From Pseudomonas umsongensis (GTDB taxonomy: Bacteria; Pseudomonadota; Gammaproteobacteria; Pseudomonadales; Pseudomonadaceae), in NCBI RefSeq assembly GCF_002236105.1, contig NZ_NIWU01000001.1, forward strand, positions 682,001 to 746,000: a DNA stretch of 64,000 nucleotides, written 5' to 3'. Position numbers and translations under genes: made by a program. Shown one piece after another: positions 1-7,624 of the stretch. Position 1 is the first letter of the stretch. Every line of letters starts with the position of its first letter. Below the pieces are notes generated by a model that saw only the letters and a program-made list of their open reading frames with translations, did no database searches and was not told the DNA's origin.

Positions 1-497
1 TTCGCGCCAGTCAGCGGCATGTGGCCGGAGCGACGCTGGGGTTTGTGCTGCTGCTGGTCCTGATGGGGTTGGGTTTGCATGAGCTACTGCAATGGTGGCC
101 GGCAATGACGCAAGTGGTGCAATGGGCCGGGGTAGCGTTCCTTCTGTACATGGCGTTCAGACTGGCCGCCGACAACGGCCAGCTGGAGGCCAAGGACAGT
201 GGCCGCGCGCCATCGATGCTCTATGGCGCGGTCATGCAATGGCTCAACCCGAAAGCCTGGCTGGCCTGCGTGGCCGGCATGGGCGCGTTCGTCGCCGATG
301 GCGAGGCCCACCTGGTGTGGCAGTTTGCTGCGGTGTACCTGGTGATTTGCTACGTGTCGGTCGGATGCTGGGCCTACGCCGGGACGTTCTTGCGTGGCTA
401 CCTGGACAACCCGACGGGCATGCGCGTGTTCAATCGGTTGATGGCGTTGTTGTTGGCGGTGAGTGCGGTGTACTTGGTGTTGCCAGAGATGCACTGA
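1..497 (+). CDS. LysE family amino-acid exporter (3' part, 5' truncated by window edge)
   Basis: The reading frame is open to the first base, so the true start lies outside the window; the first complete codon is at base 3. About 164 residues remain, out of roughly 200 usual for the family. They are very hydrophobic, with about four membrane segments and the LysE/RhtB-type stretch WLNPKAWLACVAGMGAF, which resembles the family's NPK motif. The expected role is efflux of an amino acid or related small molecule across the inner membrane. An AraC regulator lies convergently at 2196-3029; AraC/LysE neighbours are common in Pseudomonas, and the gene at 792 sits between them. The substrate cannot be told. 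Confidence 0.85.
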   Translation, partial: RASQRHVAGATLGFVLLLVLMGLGLHELLQWWPAMTQVVQWAGVAFLLYMAFRLAADNGQLEAKDSGRAPSMLYGAVMQWLNPKAWLACVAGMGAFVADGEAHLVWQFAAVYLVICYVSVGCWAYAGTFLRGYLDNPTGMRVFNRLMALLLAVSAVYLVLPEMH

Positions 498-791
498 CAC
501 GCCATTTTGTGGTGTGCAGGGTTACTCCGTGAGAGCTGCCCGACCCATTTCAAGGTGGTGCACAGAAACGTGACTTCAGGAAAGCTTCAGGCCCTGAGGG
601 CCCCCGCTTCGGTATTTCGTGACAACGACTCATGATGAGCGAAATTTGCAATCATCAGCCAAGGGCTGTTTGGCATCCTGCGCCGGTCGAATTTTTTGTG
701 GCGATTGTGGCGCGGTCGACCGTCGTCGTTCATGCGACCGGAGCCACTTCTCAATGCCTCGGGAAATGTCCAATCATAAAAGGAAAAATGA
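498..791. other. Intergenic stretch between LysE gene and accessory gene
   Basis: No convincing gene. Short frames here lack a ribosome binding site and match nothing I know. A GGAACC-N16-CCAC hrp-box-like promoter was looked for and not found. A purine-rich AAAGGA at about 778-783 serves as the ribosome binding site of the next gene. Confidence 0.5.
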
Positions 792-2105
792 ATGACGTTA
801 ATTACCCCGCGGCAAATCTCAGCAAGTATTTCGAACACCGGCGATAGGATTGAAAGTTCATCAGCGAGCCTCCCGCAACATTCTCAGCCAATAGACAGGC
901 TCGCTGCACAAGTCATTAAAGCTTCAAATTCTTCAGTGCAGTTTTCAAAGGGATCTGCAAGTGGTGACGTCCATATCGGTATCATTTACCGGCCAGATAA
1001 CTTTGGTGCTGGGCATGCTTTGTACGATAAACCTCCGGTCCGTACGATGAGTCAGTTGAATCCCATGATCGGTGAACCGATCACCTTGCCCAAGAGCCTT
1101 TCCAACATCAATTTTACTCGAAACAATAAAGACGATGCGCAGAAAAGTAAGGAGGTCATTCAACGCCGACAGGAGGCTTTTCAACAGCCAGCGCATGAAC
1201 ACAATAGCGGACTAAGTGAAGTGCATGGGCTGTTCATCCCGGGCGCCCCATCGGCAGTGCATAGTCAGCAGGGGGAAGCCATTAACATACCGAGCAAAAA
1301 TAGCAAACATAAATCGAAGCGCAACGAACTGGATAGTCGTGCGCAGTTCGAGCACCGAAGTATTGCAGAGGCGCGGTTGCATGGGAAACCGGTATTGGCT
1401 ATCTGCGCCGGAGCGTGGCGTTTGGCCGAAGCATATGGGGGCTGCACAGAGACATTTGGTGGCAGCGAGCTTAAAAAACACTACAGCCCAGGTGCTGATA
1501 CCATGAATGTGGGTCACGACGTCGACATAACGCTTTCGCATACAAACCTAAGCGGTACGATGCCGAAAAAAGACGAGCATGGATATAACGGGCAGCCTTC
1601 TGCTATGCGAGATGACAAATTGGGGTGGGTGAACACTACCCACTGGGCTAGCGTGAAGGCGAACGAGGATGGCACCTTGGCCAGCGCACTCGAGACTCCA
1701 ACCCCAACCCCAACCCCAACCCCAACCCCAACCCCAGCGCCAGGTTTACGCGAACTGCAGAATCAATCAAAGTTGCCGACAACCCCAAGTGAATTGATTA
1801 TAACTGCAACTTCGGAAGGTAAAGTCGAAGCATTCGAAACCCGCCATGGCGCGCCAGTAATGGGTGTGCAGTGGCATCCAGAGGCGTATCTTCCTGGAAT
1901 GAGTGGTCGAGATCCGATTTCTCAAGAAGTGATGGGGCTTCAATCTCCGAAAGAGTACGATGCCTATTTACGCAATCATGAAAGAACTGTCGCGCAATCG
2001 GATAATCTATTCAAGGCATTTGGACAAAGTGCAGCGGCATATCGAGGGCGTCAGGAAGTTAATCAAGAGATTAAAGAGCGCCAGCTGAAGTATGATCGCG
2101 ATTAA
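792..2105 (+). CDS. Peptidase C26 / class I glutamine amidotransferase-like protein, candidate secreted effector
   Basis: The 437-residue protein starts at an ATG 8 bases after AAAGGA. Residues 1-60 are rich in Ser, Gln and Asn, have no acidic residue in the first 16 positions and look disordered, as export signals of type III effectors often do. A gamma-glutamyl hydrolase-like fold follows: GLFIPGAPS near 147-154, the nucleophile elbow AICAGAWRL with Cys205, NTTHWASV near 281-288, and QWHPEAY giving His362 and Glu364. A complete Cys-His-Glu triad is therefore visible. A Thr-Pro repeat at 302-316 interrupts the domain just before the last strands. Codon use and base composition are more AT-rich than in neighbours, suggesting transfer. 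A housekeeping PuuD-like enzyme would be about 250 residues and lack the long N-terminus. Substrate and export are unproven. Confidence 0.6.
   Translation: MTLITPRQISASISNTGDRIESSSASLPQHSQPIDRLAAQVIKASNSSVQFSKGSASGDVHIGIIYRPDNFGAGHALYDKPPVRTMSQLNPMIGEPITLPKSLSNINFTRNNKDDAQKSKEVIQRRQEAFQQPAHEHNSGLSEVHGLFIPGAPSAVHSQQGEAINIPSKNSKHKSKRNELDSRAQFEHRSIAEARLHGKPVLAICAGAWRLAEAYGGCTETFGGSELKKHYSPGADTMNVGHDVDITLSHTNLSGTMPKKDEHGYNGQPSAMRDDKLGWVNTTHWASVKANEDGTLASALETPTPTPTPTPTPTPAPGLRELQNQSKLPTTPSELIITATSEGKVEAFETRHGAPVMGVQWHPEAYLPGMSGRDPISQEVMGLQSPKEYDAYLRNHERTVAQSDNLFKAFGQSAAAYRGRQEVNQEIKERQLKYDRD
1697..1736 (+). repeat. CCCCAA hexanucleotide tandem repeat inside CDS
   Basis: About six and a half head-to-tail copies of a 6-base unit (CCCCAA, read in frame as Pro-Thr codons) lie inside the amidotransferase-like gene. 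Because the unit is a multiple of three, copy-number change keeps the frame and only alters the length of the Thr-Pro linker. The bottom strand reads (TTGGGG)n, which can fold into a G-quadruplex. Confidence 0.95.
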
Positions 2106-2195
2106 ACGGTGCGGATTGGCTGGGAATATCGAGTGTATTCACCAATATGCCATCAGGTGATCGGAGCAGGCGGCTCGTTGTGCAACTGCTCGTGT

Positions 2196-3029
2196 TCACC
2201 CCCGATACTGCCCCGGTGTCGCCGCCAGATGCTGCTTGAACGCCCGCTGGAAATGCGCTTGGTCGGCAAACCCCGCTTCCAGCGCCACGTCGGCGATCAG
2301 CTTGCCATTGCGCAGTTGATCCTGGGCAAACTGGATACGCCGGTTGACCAGGAAGGCGTGGGGCGTCATGCCGTAATGCTGCTTGAACGCGCGGATCAGG
2401 TAGGAGGGCGACAACTGCGCCGCTTCGCAGATATCTTCGAGCTTGAGCATTTGCGTGCAGTGCTCGCGGATGAAGTCGGCGGCGCGTTCGAGCTTGAAAT
2501 TGGGTTCGTGCAGCGGTTGTTCGGCCGGGTTCAGGCGTAGTTGCACCTCGGTGAAAAATTCCACGGCCGCGCTGTGTTTACCCAACACGTCTTGCTGGGC
2601 ATCGACCAGCACCTGATGCAACGCCTGCAAGCCAACGAACAAAGCACGGTCCGCGGTGTGGGTGGCCGCGAACCGGCGAAACGCCAGATCGTTGCCGAAC
2701 CCGAGCTGATGCTGCAAATCGGTGAGCCACGGGGTGTCGACGTACAGCATCAGGTACGACCAGGGCTGGTCATCGATTGGATTGCAGGCATGGACATCAC
2801 CGGGGTTCATCAGCACGACGGTCCCGGCGCAGACCTCGAAGTTCGATTGCTCATGGACATAGGTACTGCGCCCGGCGGTGATCGCACCGATGGAAAAGTG
2901 CTCGTGGGCATGCCGGGTGTAACAGACCTCGCGTCCGTCGGCGATGGAGCGGGCTTCGATGAAGGGCAGGGCATCATCGCGCCAAAAGCGCGGTGCCTTG
3001 TCGGTGTCCCTGGTCTTTGCGGGCTTCAT
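2196..3029 (-). CDS. AraC family transcriptional regulator
   Basis: The protein is 277 residues from ATG 3029, preceded by AAGG at good spacing; a TTG two codons upstream is less likely. The N-terminal half is an AraC-type cupin with HAHEHFSIG and the NPGDVHAC turn. The C-terminal ~100 residues carry two helix-turn-helix motifs (LEDICEAAQLSPSYLIRAFK and a second ending in FADQAHFQRAFKQHL). It probably controls a nearby transporter such as the LysE gene, with which it is convergent. The gene at 792 separates them and may be an insertion. The inducer is unknown. Confidence 0.9.
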   Translation of the reverse strand: MKPAKTRDTDKAPRFWRDDALPFIEARSIADGREVCYTRHAHEHFSIGAITAGRSTYVHEQSNFEVCAGTVVLMNPGDVHACNPIDDQPWSYLMLYVDTPWLTDLQHQLGFGNDLAFRRFAATHTADRALFVGLQALHQVLVDAQQDVLGKHSAAVEFFTEVQLRLNPAEQPLHEPNFKLERAADFIREHCTQMLKLEDICEAAQLSPSYLIRAFKQHYGMTPHAFLVNRRIQFAQDQLRNGKLIADVALEAGFADQAHFQRAFKQHLAATPGQYRG

Positions 3030-3062
3030 GATCAATCCTTGGCAGATCAGCGCCTGAGTGTA

Positions 3063-3566
3063 TTAGCTCTCGCCTTCAAAGGCTCGTTTCAGTTCGGCGA
3101 TATCGAGTTTTTTCATGTGCATCATGGCCAGCATCGCACGCTGGGATTTTACCGTGTCGGGATCCTTGATCATTTCCATCATCGCGACCGGCACGATCTG
3201 CCAGGACACGCCGAATTTGTCCTTGAGCCAGCCGCATTGCTGTGCTTCGACCGGCCCACCGGCAGACAGGCGTCCCCAGAAGTGGTCGACTTCTTCCTGG
3301 GTCTGGCAGTTGACCTGGAACGAGATCGCTTCGTTGAAAGTGAAGTTCGGGCCACCGTTGAGACCGGTGAAGGTTTGCCCGTCGAGTTCGAAGCTGACCG
3401 TCATGACCGAACCGACTTCCCGGCCGTGGAACTCTTTTCCAGCCTCGCCGTAGTGAGTGATGGCGGTTATTTTCGAATGATCGAAGATCGCACAGTAGAA
3501 CTTGGCGGCCTCTTCGGCCTGACCATCGAACCACAGGCAAGGGGTGAGTTTTTGCACATGTAGCAT
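3063..3566 (-). CDS. VOC family protein, PhnB-like
   Basis: The protein is 167 residues, starting at ATG 3566 behind an AAGGAG ribosome binding site. It shows the PhnB-like vicinal oxygen chelate pattern: the opening PCLWFDGQAEEAAKFYCAIF, then FELDGQTFTGLNGGP and the second half GWLKDKFGVSWQIVP. Members are often called 3-demethylubiquinone methyltransferase domain proteins, but most have no proven reaction. The gene ends 33 bases before the start of the AraC gene and may be read with it. Confidence 0.88.
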   Translation of the reverse strand: MLHVQKLTPCLWFDGQAEEAAKFYCAIFDHSKITAITHYGEAGKEFHGREVGSVMTVSFELDGQTFTGLNGGPNFTFNEAISFQVNCQTQEEVDHFWGRLSAGGPVEAQQCGWLKDKFGVSWQIVPVAMMEMIKDPDTVKSQRAMLAMMHMKKLDIAELKRAFEGES

Positions 3567-3830
3567 GGCGGGTCTCCTTGGCAGGTTTTTGCAGGCTGGA
3601 TTATCAGCGTAGCTAGCCTGGGGCGGCCTGGTCGTGCCGTAGATCGCCGAGTGTGTAAGGATTTTCTACAGAATGTTGTCAATATGACTGCGACCTGAGT
3701 CATGCTGACTACGCCTTTAGCGAGTCGTTGTGACCAGTACGTTCTCAGGGCCCTGATTTTCATGGGTTAATTGGGTGGCACGCGACTTGATAAGTCCAAC
3801 GTACAACTGAACTGCTACAGGAGTACGGAA
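3567..3830. other. Divergent intergenic region
   Basis: This separates the VOC gene (leftward) from the small membrane protein and nnrS (rightward), so it must hold promoters for both directions. I see the ribosome binding site CAGGAG at 3818-3823 for the rightward operon but no clear -35/-10 pair. Confidence 0.4.
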
Positions 3831-4079
3831 ATGTTCCATGTCTTCAGCAATGCTCAGAATGTCCTGCACCTATCCAGCCGTGTGTTGGGCGTTGGCCTGG
3901 CGATGTTACTGGCCGGCATCTACGGCGCTTACCTCCATGCTGGCCATCTGTCGATCGTTGCACTGGTGTCGTTGCATGCCATGACCATCGTCGGACCGAC
4001 CCTGCTGAAAATCGGCTACGTCATGCGCCTGCTGGCCCAACACCGGTTGAGCAAACCTCAGTTCGTGGCGCTGGCCTGA
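3831..4079 (+). CDS. Small two-helix membrane protein preceding nnrS
   Basis: The protein is 82 residues from ATG 3831 behind CAGGAG. Two hydrophobic segments are evident (VLGVGLAMLLAGIYGAYLHA and the stretch after SIVALVSLHAMTIVG), with a short basic tail. Its stop overlaps the nnrS start (TGATG), so the two are translationally coupled and probably act together. I do not recognise a named family with certainty; similar short membrane proteins accompany NnrS in Pseudomonas. An upstream in-frame ATG at 3771 lacks a ribosome binding site. Confidence 0.8.
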   Translation: MFHVFSNAQNVLHLSSRVLGVGLAMLLAGIYGAYLHAGHLSIVALVSLHAMTIVGPTLLKIGYVMRLLAQHRLSKPQFVALA

Positions 4080-5233
4080 TGCGTAAACTGTCCGCAGCTA
4101 CCGTCTTCAGCCTTGGTTTTAGACCGTTTTTTCTCGCGGGTGCCGCGTTTGCCGCAGTGGCGGTGGCCATCTGGGCCCTGTGGCTGTACGGGCGTTTGCC
4201 CGAAGCGCAACCGGTAGGAGGCATGCTCGCCTGGCATCGGCACGAGATGCCGTTCGGGTTCGCCGTGGCGATCATTGCCGGTTTTCTGCTGACGGCGGTG
4301 CCGAACTGGACCGGCCGCCCCGGGCTCAACGGTTGGCCACTGATCGGGCTGGTGCTGATCTGGTTGCTGGGGCGACTGGCCTGGTTACTGCCGATTTCTC
4401 CTGCAGGGGTGCTGCTTTCGCAACTGTCTTTCTTGCCGTTGTTGGCCTGGGTGCTGGGACGAGACCTGGTGGCTGCTGGCAAGCGTGAGAACTATCCGAT
4501 TCTGCTGCTGATCACCTTGCTGGCCGGTTGTCAGCTCATGACACTGTGGGGGCTCTGGACTGATGACACAGGTTTGCAGCGGCGTGGTGTATTAGCGGCC
4601 TTATGGCTGGTAGGCGCACTGATGAGCGTGATTGGCGGGCGGGTAATTCCGTTCTTCATTCAACGCGGCTTGAACCGTCCGGCGACGCCTGCAGCCAATC
4701 CATTACCCACCAAGGTGCTGCTGGTGAGCGGGTTGTTGGCGGCGGTGACGTTTGCCATCGGTTTGAATGACGTGCCCAGGTTTTGGCTGGCGGCGTTGTT
4801 TTTATTGATGGGCAGTCTGCATCTGTTGCGCCTGTGGCGTTGGCATGACCGGGGTATGTGGCGTGTGCCGCTATTGTGGTCGCTGTACCTGTCTTATGCC
4901 TGGCTGGTAGTGGCGGTGTTTGCCATGGCGCTGTGGCATCTCGGCCTGATGCCGCAACAGAGTCTGGCCACGCATTCGTTGGCGGTGGGCGGTATTGGCG
5001 GGTTGATTCTGGCGATGATTGCGCGGGTTAGCCTGGGGCATACCGGTCGGCCGCTGCTACCCTCGAAAGCAATCGTTGCGGGGTTTGCCCTGGTGCTGTT
5101 GGCGGCTTTGTCACGGGTGTTGCTGGTGCCGTTCGCCGGGTGGGGATTGGGGGTGTCGGCGTTGCTTTGGTGTGTGGCGTTTGTGCTGTTTCTGTGGCGT
5201 TACACAGGTATTTTGTTCAGCCCGAGGGCGTAG
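4079..5233 (+). CDS. nnrS: NnrS family membrane protein
   Basis: The protein has 384 residues and about twelve hydrophobic helices. It shows the family's opening FSLGFRPFFLAGAAFA, the WHRHEMPFGF motif and VIGGRVIPFFIQRG, with conserved His and Arg residues. NnrS proteins are haem- and copper-containing inner-membrane proteins linked to tolerance of nitric oxide and nitrosative stress; the exact reaction is not settled. The start overlaps the stop of the small protein upstream by one base. No denitrification genes are in the window. Confidence 0.93.
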   Translation: MRKLSAATVFSLGFRPFFLAGAAFAAVAVAIWALWLYGRLPEAQPVGGMLAWHRHEMPFGFAVAIIAGFLLTAVPNWTGRPGLNGWPLIGLVLIWLLGRLAWLLPISPAGVLLSQLSFLPLLAWVLGRDLVAAGKRENYPILLLITLLAGCQLMTLWGLWTDDTGLQRRGVLAALWLVGALMSVIGGRVIPFFIQRGLNRPATPAANPLPTKVLLVSGLLAAVTFAIGLNDVPRFWLAALFLLMGSLHLLRLWRWHDRGMWRVPLLWSLYLSYAWLVVAVFAMALWHLGLMPQQSLATHSLAVGGIGGLILAMIARVSLGHTGRPLLPSKAIVAGFALVLLAALSRVLLVPFAGWGLGVSALLWCVAFVLFLWRYTGILFSPRA

Positions 5234-5284
5234 GAGTCAGGCTTGCTGGTGAAGGCGTCCTGGCAGACGATAATTGTCTTTCAG

Positions 5285-5612
5285 GTGTACATATCCGTTC
5301 CTGCGGTAACGGCCACCTAGGGTTTCGCTTTTACAGCGAGTCACTTGGAAGAGCGGAACGCCGCCCGGCCCCAAGTAACCAAGGGCTCTTGCCCCTGGCG
5401 TTCGGTGCCTCGCTAATGCTCGGCATGCCCTCGCTCCGGTCCTGCTCCGTGGGCTCGCCGCGATGGGCCATCCTTGGCCCAGCGCGGCTAAACCGGCATC
5501 CATGCCGGTTTACTCACTGCGCAGAACCTCCACTCGGCCTCTCGATGTGGCAAGAACATCAAAAGCCAGATCACAATCAAAAGCGAGGCGGCCTTAAAGC
5601 CGACCTGATTGG
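5285..5612 (-). repeat. Inverted, diverged copy of the ~489-bp repeat unit
   Basis: Read on the bottom strand, this matches the core of the units at 5772, 6261 and 6749. It has the same order of blocks: the GGTCGGCTTTAAGGCCGCCT box, a GGCATGCCGAG block, a CGCTGTAAAAGCGAAAC block and a terminal block ending in GGATATGTAC. It carries many substitutions and lies in the opposite direction, so it is probably an older copy. No gene is supported in it. Confidence 0.8.
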
Positions 5613-5630
5613 AAGCCATACGCATACCTC

Positions 5631-5750
5631 CTGTAGGAGCGAGCACGCTCGCGATGAACCTGAGAGCACCGCGGGCTGACAGGTGCCCCGCGTTATCGTT
5701 AACGACCATCGTCGTAACGCCGCCCGGAGCATGCTCGCTCCTACAGGGGA
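5631..5750. repeat. REP pair (BIME-like)
   Basis: Two inverted arms containing TGTAGGAGCGAGC and GCTCGCTCCTACA flank a ~75-bp centre. The same arm type recurs at 57862-57966. Confidence 0.85.
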
Positions 5751-5771
5751 TCCAGGGGTATCCGGAAAAAC

Positions 5772-6260
5772 CAGGTCGGCTTTAAGGCCGCCTCGCTTTG
5801 CTGTTGATCGCGAGCGCCCCGTTAACCACGATGGCCGAACGCAGGCATTGCGCAGTGGGTAAATCGGCAGGACGCCGGTTTAGCCGCGCTGGGCCAGGGA
5901 CGGCCCATCGCGGCGACCCACGGAGCAATGCCGGAGAGAGGGCATGCCGAGCCCAAGCGAGGCACCGAGTGGTGGGGCAAAGCCTTTTGCTTCCTTTTTG
6001 GCGTTTGAAAAAGGGAGTCGCTGTAAAAGCGAAACCATAGGTGGCCGTTACCGCAGCAATGGATATGTACGCAGGCAACCAATTTCACACAGGGCTTCCT
6101 GTGACGCCCCCGCATCAACGTTGCGCACGGCTCAATTAATGCGTCGTCAGTGGAACGCGGAGCGTCCCTGGCGGCATTCCCACGCAGAGCGTGGGAACGA
6201 TCAACGATGAATCGCGAGCAGGCTCGCTCCTACAGGGGATCGAGGTGCACCTGCAAAAGT
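5772..6260. repeat. Direct repeat unit 1 (489 bp)
   Basis: First of three near-identical head-to-tail units, beginning at AGGTCGGCTTTAAGGCC. Inside are a pair of short palindromes, a CGCTGTAAAAGCG hairpin, an imperfect ACGCAGAGCGT-type palindrome near 6180 and a REP arm near 6215. Short frames on both strands conserve sequence only because the DNA does; they lack ribosome binding sites. Confidence 0.92.
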
Positions 6261-6748
6261 CAGGTCGGCTTTAAGGCCGCCTCGCTTTGCTTTTGATCGC
6301 GGGCGCCCCGTTAACCACGATGGCCGAACGCAGGCATTGCGCAGTGGGGAAACCGGCAGGACGCCGGTTTAGCCGCGCTGGGCCATGGATGGCCCATCGC
6401 GGCGCCCCACGGAGCAATGCCGGAGATAGGGCATGCCGAGCCCCAGCGAGGCACCAAGTGGTGGGGCAAAGCCTTTTGCTTCCTTTTTGGCGTTTGAAAA
6501 AGGGAGTCGCTGTAAAAGCGAAACCATAAGTGGCCGTTATCGCAGGAATGGATATGCACTCCGACAATAAATCTCACATATAGCTTCCTGTGACGCTTCG
6601 CATCACCGTTGCGCACGGCTCAATTAATGCGTCGTCAGTGGAACGCGGAGCGTCCCTGGCGGCATTCCCACGCAGAGCGTGGGAACGATCAACGATGAAT
6701 CGCGAGCAGGCTCGCTCCTACAGGGGATCGAGGTGCACCTGCAAAAGT
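6261..6748. repeat. Direct repeat unit 2 (488 bp)
   Basis: Second tandem unit, offset by 489 bp from the first and differing by scattered substitutions. It keeps the full GATGGCC-to-GATGGCC internal segment (6319-6388) that unit 3 has lost. Confidence 0.92.
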
Positions 6749-7006
6749 CAGGTCGGCTTTAAGGCCGCCTCGCTTTGCTGTTGATCGCGAGCGCCCCGTT
6801 AACCACGATGGCCCATCGCGGCGCCCCACGGAGCAATGCCGGAGTGAGGGCATGCCGAGCCCAAGCGAGGCACCGAGTGGTGGGGCACAGCCTTTTGCTT
6901 CCTTTTTGGCGTTTGAAAAAGGGAGTCGCTGTAAAAGCGAAACCATAAGTGGCCGTTACCGCAGCAATGGATATGTACTCAACGGATATGTACTCCGACA
7001 ACAAAT
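6749..7006. repeat. Direct repeat unit 3 (partial, internal deletion)
   Basis: Third unit, lacking 69 bp between two GATGGCC heptamers. That is the expected result of slippage or recombination between short direct repeats. It ends with GGATATGTACTC repeated twice, after which similarity stops. Confidence 0.9.
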
Positions 7007-7014
7007 AAAGGGTC

Positions 7015-7038
7015 GGTCACCAGGTAGTTTTTGTGACC
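7015..7038. promoter_or_regulatory. Inverted repeat upstream of oxidoreductase operon
   Basis: GGTCAC and GTGACC arms separated by 12 bases, about 130 bases before the first gene of the molybdoenzyme operon. It could be an operator; no regulator gene sits beside it. Confidence 0.3.
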
Positions 7039-7168
7039 GGTGGTCGATACACCTCGGCCTGCCGGACAATTTGCGCTTAGCTGTAGGGATAACCCCAAGG
7101 CGCGCGCAGGTTCCTGATCGCCACAGCGGCGCCAACTTCAGAACACCGTGAGTCTGAGGGCCGTCGCA

Positions 7169-7624
7169 ATGCTGACCTTGAATATCAATGGCCAGGACCA
7201 GGAGCTGGATGTCCCTGCGGACATGCCGCTGCTGTGGGTCCTGCGCGATGTTGCGCACCTGACCGGCACCAAGTTCGGCTGTGGCATGGCCCAGTGCGGC
7301 GCCTGTACCGTGCACATCGACGGCACGCCTTTGCGTTCCTGCATCACACCGGCCACGGCCGTGGCCCATGGACAGAAAATCCTCACTATCGAAGGCCTGT
7401 CCACCGACGGCTCGCACCCGGTGCAACAAGCCTGGGCCGAACTCGATGTGGTGCAGTGCGGTTATTGCCAGTCTGGGCAGATCATGTCTGCGGCGGCCTT
7501 GCTGGCAAAGATCCCGCAACCGACCGACAGCGACATCGACCAGGCGTTGTCAGGCAATATCTGTCGTTGCGGCACCTACCCAAGAATCCGCGCCGCGGTC
7601 AAACGCGCCGCCCAATTGGGCTGA
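7169..7624 (+). CDS. (2Fe-2S)-binding subunit of xanthine-dehydrogenase-family oxidoreductase (IorA-like)
   Basis: The protein is 151 residues from ATG 7169; a GTG seven codons upstream is possible but less likely. A plant-type ferredoxin domain has Cys38, Cys43, Cys46 and Cys58 (CGMAQCGAC pattern). It is followed by the helical second-cluster domain with [10 protein letters not shown] and [11 protein letters not shown]. It would pass electrons from the molybdenum subunit encoded next, with which it overlaps (TGATG). The two-subunit arrangement without a flavin subunit matches isoquinoline 1-oxidoreductase and related aldehyde-oxidising enzymes. Assembly in the cytoplasm before Tat export with its partner is expected. 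Confidence 0.92.
   Translation: MLTLNINGQDQELDVPADMPLLWVLRDVAHLTGTKFGCGMAQCGACTVHIDGTPLRSCITPATAVAHGQKILTIEGLSTDGSHPVQQAWAELDVVQCGYCQSGQIMSAAALLAKIPQPTDSDIDQALSGNICRCGTYPRIRAAVKRAAQLG

Noticed and set aside
498..791. hrp-box promoter for the amidotransferase-like gene
   Set aside because: No GGAACC-N15/16-CCAC pattern was found here or before the island genes, so HrpL control is not supported.
1697..1736. Telomere-like CCCCAA repeats as a sign of a linear replicon or eukaryotic contamination
   Set aside because: The tract is in frame in a bacterial gene, encodes Thr-Pro, and is flanked by ordinary Pseudomonas sequence.
3787..3800. TTGAT-N4-CCAAC as an ANR/DNR site for nnrS
   Set aside because: Only one half-site is good, and a site centred at -41.5 would place the transcription start after the start codon.
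5782..7004. Several 80-100 residue frames on both strands of the repeat array
   Set aside because: They recur only because the DNA units are repeated, lack ribosome binding sites, are Arg/Pro/Ala-rich and cross the palindromes; treated as non-coding.
5285..7006. CRISPR array
   Set aside because: Repeat units are ~489 bp and contiguous, with no short repeats or unique spacers, and no cas genes nearby.
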